Shown here: piece after piece, positions 35,367 to 38,164 of the stretch | Position numbering within the stretch: the stretch's first letter is position 1 | Layout: each line of letters opens with the position of its first letter | Origin: Gammaproteobacteria bacterium bin55 | GTDB lineage: Bacteria > Pseudomonadota > Gammaproteobacteria > Pseudomonadales > Azotimanducaceae | Length of the DNA stretch: 38,164 nt | Assembly: GCA_002238665.1 (NCBI GenBank) | Contig: MPMU01000015.1 | Span: 1-38,164, forward strand | Direction: 5' to 3' | The notes under the pieces: generated by a model | The model's input: only the letters and a program-made list of their open reading frames with translations | What the model was told of the DNA's origin: nothing | Database searches by the model: none | Translations under genes and position numbers: made by a program

Positions 35367-36296
35367 ATGAGCCTCGGTCAGGTACCTCAACCTACAACTG
35401 ATCTAGATCTAGCCAAATCTCATATGACGCAATACGGCTATTGCGTCATTCTTGACGCGATTAGTGCATCCACTGCTTTAAAATGTCGGGACCGACTGTT
35501 GGAGCAACTTCAGGCAGAAGAAGAATTAGGTATTCAACATCTTCTACCAGATCGGAAACAGCTCGTTTACTTTCTCGCAAACAAAGGTCAAGTATTCCTA
35601 GATCTTGCGGTTCACGATAGTCTCAATGCCATCGTCGGACATGTACTTGGTGAGAGATTTCTACTATCGAGTATCTCTGGTCACATCGCCCATCCTGGGG
35701 GTGGTCGAGTACTCCACACGGATCAATGGTGGATGCCGCCGCCAATTTCACCTCAAGAACAACCGCAACTTCGGCCTGGTTCCTATTCACGAGAGAGGAA
35801 TCGTGGTGCGCTCGGTAGTCGTAAAGCTGGCGCGCAATTTATGTCGATTTCTCAACCCGTCGTCTGCAACTCAATGTGGATGCTGGAAGACTTCACCGCA
35901 GAAAATGGCGCTACCAATTTCGTACCAGGTAGCCACCTTTTCGGCAGAGAACCTGACGAAAAAGATGAGGACGCAAATTGGGTACCAGCGATGGCACCTG
36001 CAGGCAGTCTGGTTGTTTTTGAAGGAAGAACATGGCACACCACCGGGATCAACCGGACAGAAACAATGCGAGTTGGAGTGAATACCAACTTCTGTGCACC
36101 ACAATTTAGACAACAAGAGAACTTTCAATTGGGCGTGTTCCCCGAAATACTCGAAGGTGCATCTACGCGTCTTCTCGAACTATTTGGATTTAACCCGTGG
36201 GAGGGGTATGGGAGTATCGAGTACCTAAATGATTGGGTCGCACGAGACCGGTATACCGTAGGAGAATTGAAGCCTCAATCTTCTTGTGATTCCTAG
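35367..36296 (+). CDS. Phytanoyl-CoA dioxygenase (PhyH)-family oxygenase
   Basis: This 309-residue Fe(II)/2-oxoglutarate oxygenase-like protein has the iron triad H117-T-D119 and H224 (RTWHTTGINR), and R235 as the likely 2-oxoglutarate residue. The hallmark DFTAENGATNFVPGSH (175-190) is present. A polar Arg-rich insertion (GSYSRERNRGALGSRKAGAQF) lies between the first and second sheet halves. It follows the GH-A gene by 84 nt and may be the last gene of the glucan operon. A second family member (26442) stands on the other side. How an oxygenase of this type serves glucan use is not obvious; it may act on a co-occurring substrate. Confidence 0.85.
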   Translation: MSLGQVPQPTTDLDLAKSHMTQYGYCVILDAISASTALKCRDRLLEQLQAEEELGIQHLLPDRKQLVYFLANKGQVFLDLAVHDSLNAIVGHVLGERFLLSSISGHIAHPGGGRVLHTDQWWMPPPISPQEQPQLRPGSYSRERNRGALGSRKAGAQFMSISQPVVCNSMWMLEDFTAENGATNFVPGSHLFGREPDEKDEDANWVPAMAPAGSLVVFEGRTWHTTGINRTETMRVGVNTNFCAPQFRQQENFQLGVFPEILEGASTRLLELFGFNPWEGYGSIEYLNDWVARDRYTVGELKPQSSCDS

Positions 36297-36380
36297 TGGG
36301 TTAATTCTCAGAAGTCAAATAAGCTGTTAGTTCTCTATTCCGTTCATGGACTTAGATTTTTCAGCTTACTAGCTGTTGTC

Positions 36381-37820
36381 TCACACCACACCCCGCCGCA
36401 ACTCCAATTCCGCGCGAATCTCTACTGCACGTTTTTCCGTTATTGAGTAAGAAGCCACCAAAAATATCGAAAGCAGTGACGCTGCCGCAGGCACTATGGC
36501 ATCAAACAGTCTCAGTAAATAAAGAGTTTCCTCTGCCTGAACTTCTAAATCTACGTCGAACCCGGTCACGTCTAGCAGAATCCCACCAAGAAGCAAAGCA
36601 ACACTCATCCCTAGTTTTACAACCCACCAGAAAATCGCACCGTACATTCCCTCTCGTCGTTCACCGGTAACCAGTTCGTCTTTGTCGCACACATCTGCGA
36701 TCATTGAACCCATCAGCGTAAACAACGCTCCTAATCCAAACGGAATCAGAAATGCAGTCACGAGAATCAAATAGGGATATTCCGTGCTGTAACAGAACCA
36801 TTTCAATAGATAACCTATGGTAGAGATTCCGATCATCACGTAAAACGTCTGTCTCTTTCCAATTCTCGTGCTGAGGAAGGTTGTAATCGCGATTACCACG
36901 AAGGTGACTACTGAGGAAATCATGCCAAACTGACCTAATAGCAAGCCGCCAGCATCGCGATCGCCTGCAAACACGTAATAGATGATTACGTACGACTGAA
37001 AAGCACCAATCAATTGGAATCCGTTGAATACCAAAAATGTAGCAATCGCCAACATCACGAAGTCTCGATTTTTTAGCGTCTCTGCAAATCCAGCTAGAAA
37101 TCTGGCTACCTCACTCACAATCGCTTCTTTTAAATCAATGCGTCCAGTTGATTCAGCGGTGGTCGCTTGCGCGAACCGCTCTCTTAAGAACAGCGCTGGG
37201 ATTAACCCTCCGGCTATGCAAAGAACTGCGACGGTGATTCCTAAAACCGATGCTCCATTTGCCATACCACCAAAGACATCCAACTCCATGAACCATAAAA
37301 ACCAAGGGGCTAAAACCAAAAATGGAACCTGCCCCATGAAGTTCTGAACGCCCATCAATTTGGTTCGTTCGTGATAGTCTGGCGTCAGTTCGTAACCCAG
37401 AGCTACCCACGGAGTGGCAAAAATCGTGTATGCAAGAAAGAACACGATCAAGAATGCAAGGAAATAGACAAAGTAGAACGTTTCGCTTTGACCGTCCCCT
37501 ATTTGCCACATCAGCGCAAAGATCACACCTGCAACCAAGATACCTGAGAAGATGAATGGTCGGCGACGTCCCCAGCGAGAGTTTGTATGGTCTGAAACAT
37601 AGCCCATCACGGGGTCTGAAATCGCATCAACCAAGCGAGGGATCGCACTAAGGATGCCGACCACCGTTGGACTGATACTGAACGCCAAATTCAGCACAAT
37701 CATCATGCCACCGCTGGCGGCGGCCTGGAGGTTGTTTGCGAACGCGCCACATCCGTAGAACAACATGTCCTTATACGGGAGAGCACGACTCGGTTTTGTG
37801 CCTTGAGAATCAGTTGTCAT
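36381..37820 (-). CDS. GPH-family (MFS) sugar:cation symporter
   Basis: This 479-residue inner-membrane protein has about 12 predicted hydrophobic segments and the GPH (glycoside-pentoside-hexuronide) signature at residues 69-90: DPVMGYVSDHTNSRWGRRRPF, including a conserved aspartate and arginine cluster. GPH transporters import sugars with Na+ or H+. It is convergent with the PhyH gene across 84 nt and probably carries glucose or laminarin-derived oligosaccharides into the cytoplasm. The 5' side (37821-38024) adjoins a probable insertion sequence, so its promoter may be partly element-derived. Function is inferred from family and neighbours. Confidence 0.9.
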   Translation of the reverse strand: MTTDSQGTKPSRALPYKDMLFYGCGAFANNLQAAASGGMMIVLNLAFSISPTVVGILSAIPRLVDAISDPVMGYVSDHTNSRWGRRRPFIFSGILVAGVIFALMWQIGDGQSETFYFVYFLAFLIVFFLAYTIFATPWVALGYELTPDYHERTKLMGVQNFMGQVPFLVLAPWFLWFMELDVFGGMANGASVLGITVAVLCIAGGLIPALFLRERFAQATTAESTGRIDLKEAIVSEVARFLAGFAETLKNRDFVMLAIATFLVFNGFQLIGAFQSYVIIYYVFAGDRDAGGLLLGQFGMISSVVTFVVIAITTFLSTRIGKRQTFYVMIGISTIGYLLKWFCYSTEYPYLILVTAFLIPFGLGALFTLMGSMIADVCDKDELVTGERREGMYGAIFWWVVKLGMSVALLLGGILLDVTGFDVDLEVQAEETLYLLRLFDAIVPAAASLLSIFLVASYSITEKRAVEIRAELELRRGVV

Positions 37821-38012
37821 GTCGTACTCGCGTTCAATGTCTGTCTAGTATAGTGCTTGCAAATGACCTCGTTTAGTCTGCGATTTTCCTTGAATTGACT
37901 GTATTTATTGGGATAAAGACCTAACATTCAGCATCTGGATACTGGACATATTCGGTGCTTTCACGTATTTGTCAACCGATTTTGCCGGATGTTCACTGTT
38001 TAACTACCTGTC

Positions 38013-38017
38013 AGGAG
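38013..38017 (+). promoter_or_regulatory. Shine-Dalgarno AGGAG for TTG-initiated transposase
   Basis: AGGAG lies 7 nt before TTG 38025, the start of the transposase frame. This defines the start, since no ATG or GTG lies between the upstream stop (38001-38003) and the conserved region. Confidence 0.6.
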
Positions 38018-38024
38018 TGCCTTC

Positions 38025-38164
38025 TTGCAAAGTTCCAAGGAAAAGGAAATATTCTTCATCAATCCCATCGATCAAATTTGGATCAATCCGAAGAGCCGGG
38101 ACGATATTCCCGTTATTATGATCGGACTACAGCAACTGTACATGAATACCGAGATTCGTAAGCA
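38025..38164 (+). CDS. ISNCY-like transposase, N-terminal fragment cut by window edge
   Basis: Only the first 46 codons are visible before the window ends. The N-terminal segment NPIDQIWINPKSRDDIP followed by GLQQLYMNTEIRK matches the start of ISNCY-type transposases, which carry a SRDDIPxxLxGLQ block before the catalytic domain. The start is TTG 38025, supported by AGGAG at 38013-38017. The frame is open back to the stop at 38001. The left end of the element should lie between about 37850 and 38020, but I could not identify a terminal repeat. A longer open frame on the same strand from 37955 is out of frame with this one and I reject it. Confidence 0.7.
   Translation, partial: MQSSKEKEIFFINPIDQIWINPKSRDDIPVIMIGLQQLYMNTEIRK

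Noticed and set aside
36320..36367. AAGCTG/CAGCTT pair between convergent PhyH and GPH genes as a bidirectional terminator
   Set aside because: Six base pairs with a loop of about 35 nt; not stable enough to claim.
37955..38161. 68-codon plus-strand frame at the right edge
   Set aside because: It is out of frame with the transposase-like sequence and has no family resemblance; the AGGAG-TTG frame from 38025 is the better explanation.

Overview
The window looks like a chromosomal segment of a marine or host-associated gammaproteobacterium. The reasons are proteobacterial-type TonB-dependent receptors, a lipobox-bearing laminarinase-type glycoside hydrolase, a GPH-family sugar transporter, and several phytanoyl-CoA-dioxygenase, CaiB, MaoC and luciferase-like proteins. 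The taxon is an inference; no rRNA or tRNA gene is visible. Base composition looks moderate (mid-40s % GC by eye, not computed). All coordinates are 1-based on the given strand.

Region 1 (1-6809, minus strand) is a defence island. Transcribed right to left, it holds an XRE/ImmA-IrrE-type metallopeptidase gene and a PIN-like (DUF4411-type) gene 4 nt apart, which form a probable toxin-antitoxin pair. After an AT-rich gap of about 530 nt comes a Type III-like restriction subunit (res) followed 2 nt later by its N6-adenine methyltransferase (mod), which runs off the left edge. The res-then-mod order is the reverse of the usual one.

Region 2 (7071-12165) is an acyl-CoA catabolic cluster. An AMP-dependent acyl-CoA ligase and a two-hotdog MaoC hydratase lie on the minus strand. 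Divergent from them are a CaiB/BaiF CoA-transferase, which appears to start at a rare ATT codon, and an overlapping luciferase-like oxidoreductase. A TonB-dependent receptor (12210-14741) follows; its frame is interrupted by a single amber codon after residue 73.

Region 3 (14851-19143) contains an AlkD-like DNA alkylation repair gene overlapping a MarR regulator. Divergent from these is the tyrosine/homogentisate operon hppD-hmgA, followed by a GST. A perfect 9-2-9 palindrome sits on the MarR start codon and is the likely operator.

Region 4 (19216-27581) is mixed. It has a solitary SPPY-type DNA methyltransferase with a short divergent ORF that may be a remnant, a luciferase-like oxidoreductase/nucleoside hydrolase pair, a D-aminoacylase-type amidohydrolase, a PhnB-like VOC protein, a secreted protein with a degenerate zincin signature, and a phytanoyl-CoA-dioxygenase-like protein.

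Region 5 (27582-37820) is a beta-glucan (laminarin-like) utilisation locus. It contains a potentially structured leader, a GH16 lipoprotein with four C-terminal beta-sandwich-like modules, a TonB-dependent receptor with a perfect EF-hand loop, a clan GH-A glycosidase, another phytanoyl-CoA-dioxygenase-like protein, and a convergent GPH-type sugar transporter. The right edge enters an ISNCY-like transposase gene that starts at TTG.

No wholly new multi-gene system could be proven. The strongest leads are the amber-interrupted receptor, the ATT-initiated CoA-transferase, the leader with competing hairpins before the glucanase, the duplicated WDCCG modules, the pseudo-zincin secreted protein, and the protease/PIN pair beside the inverted Type III system.
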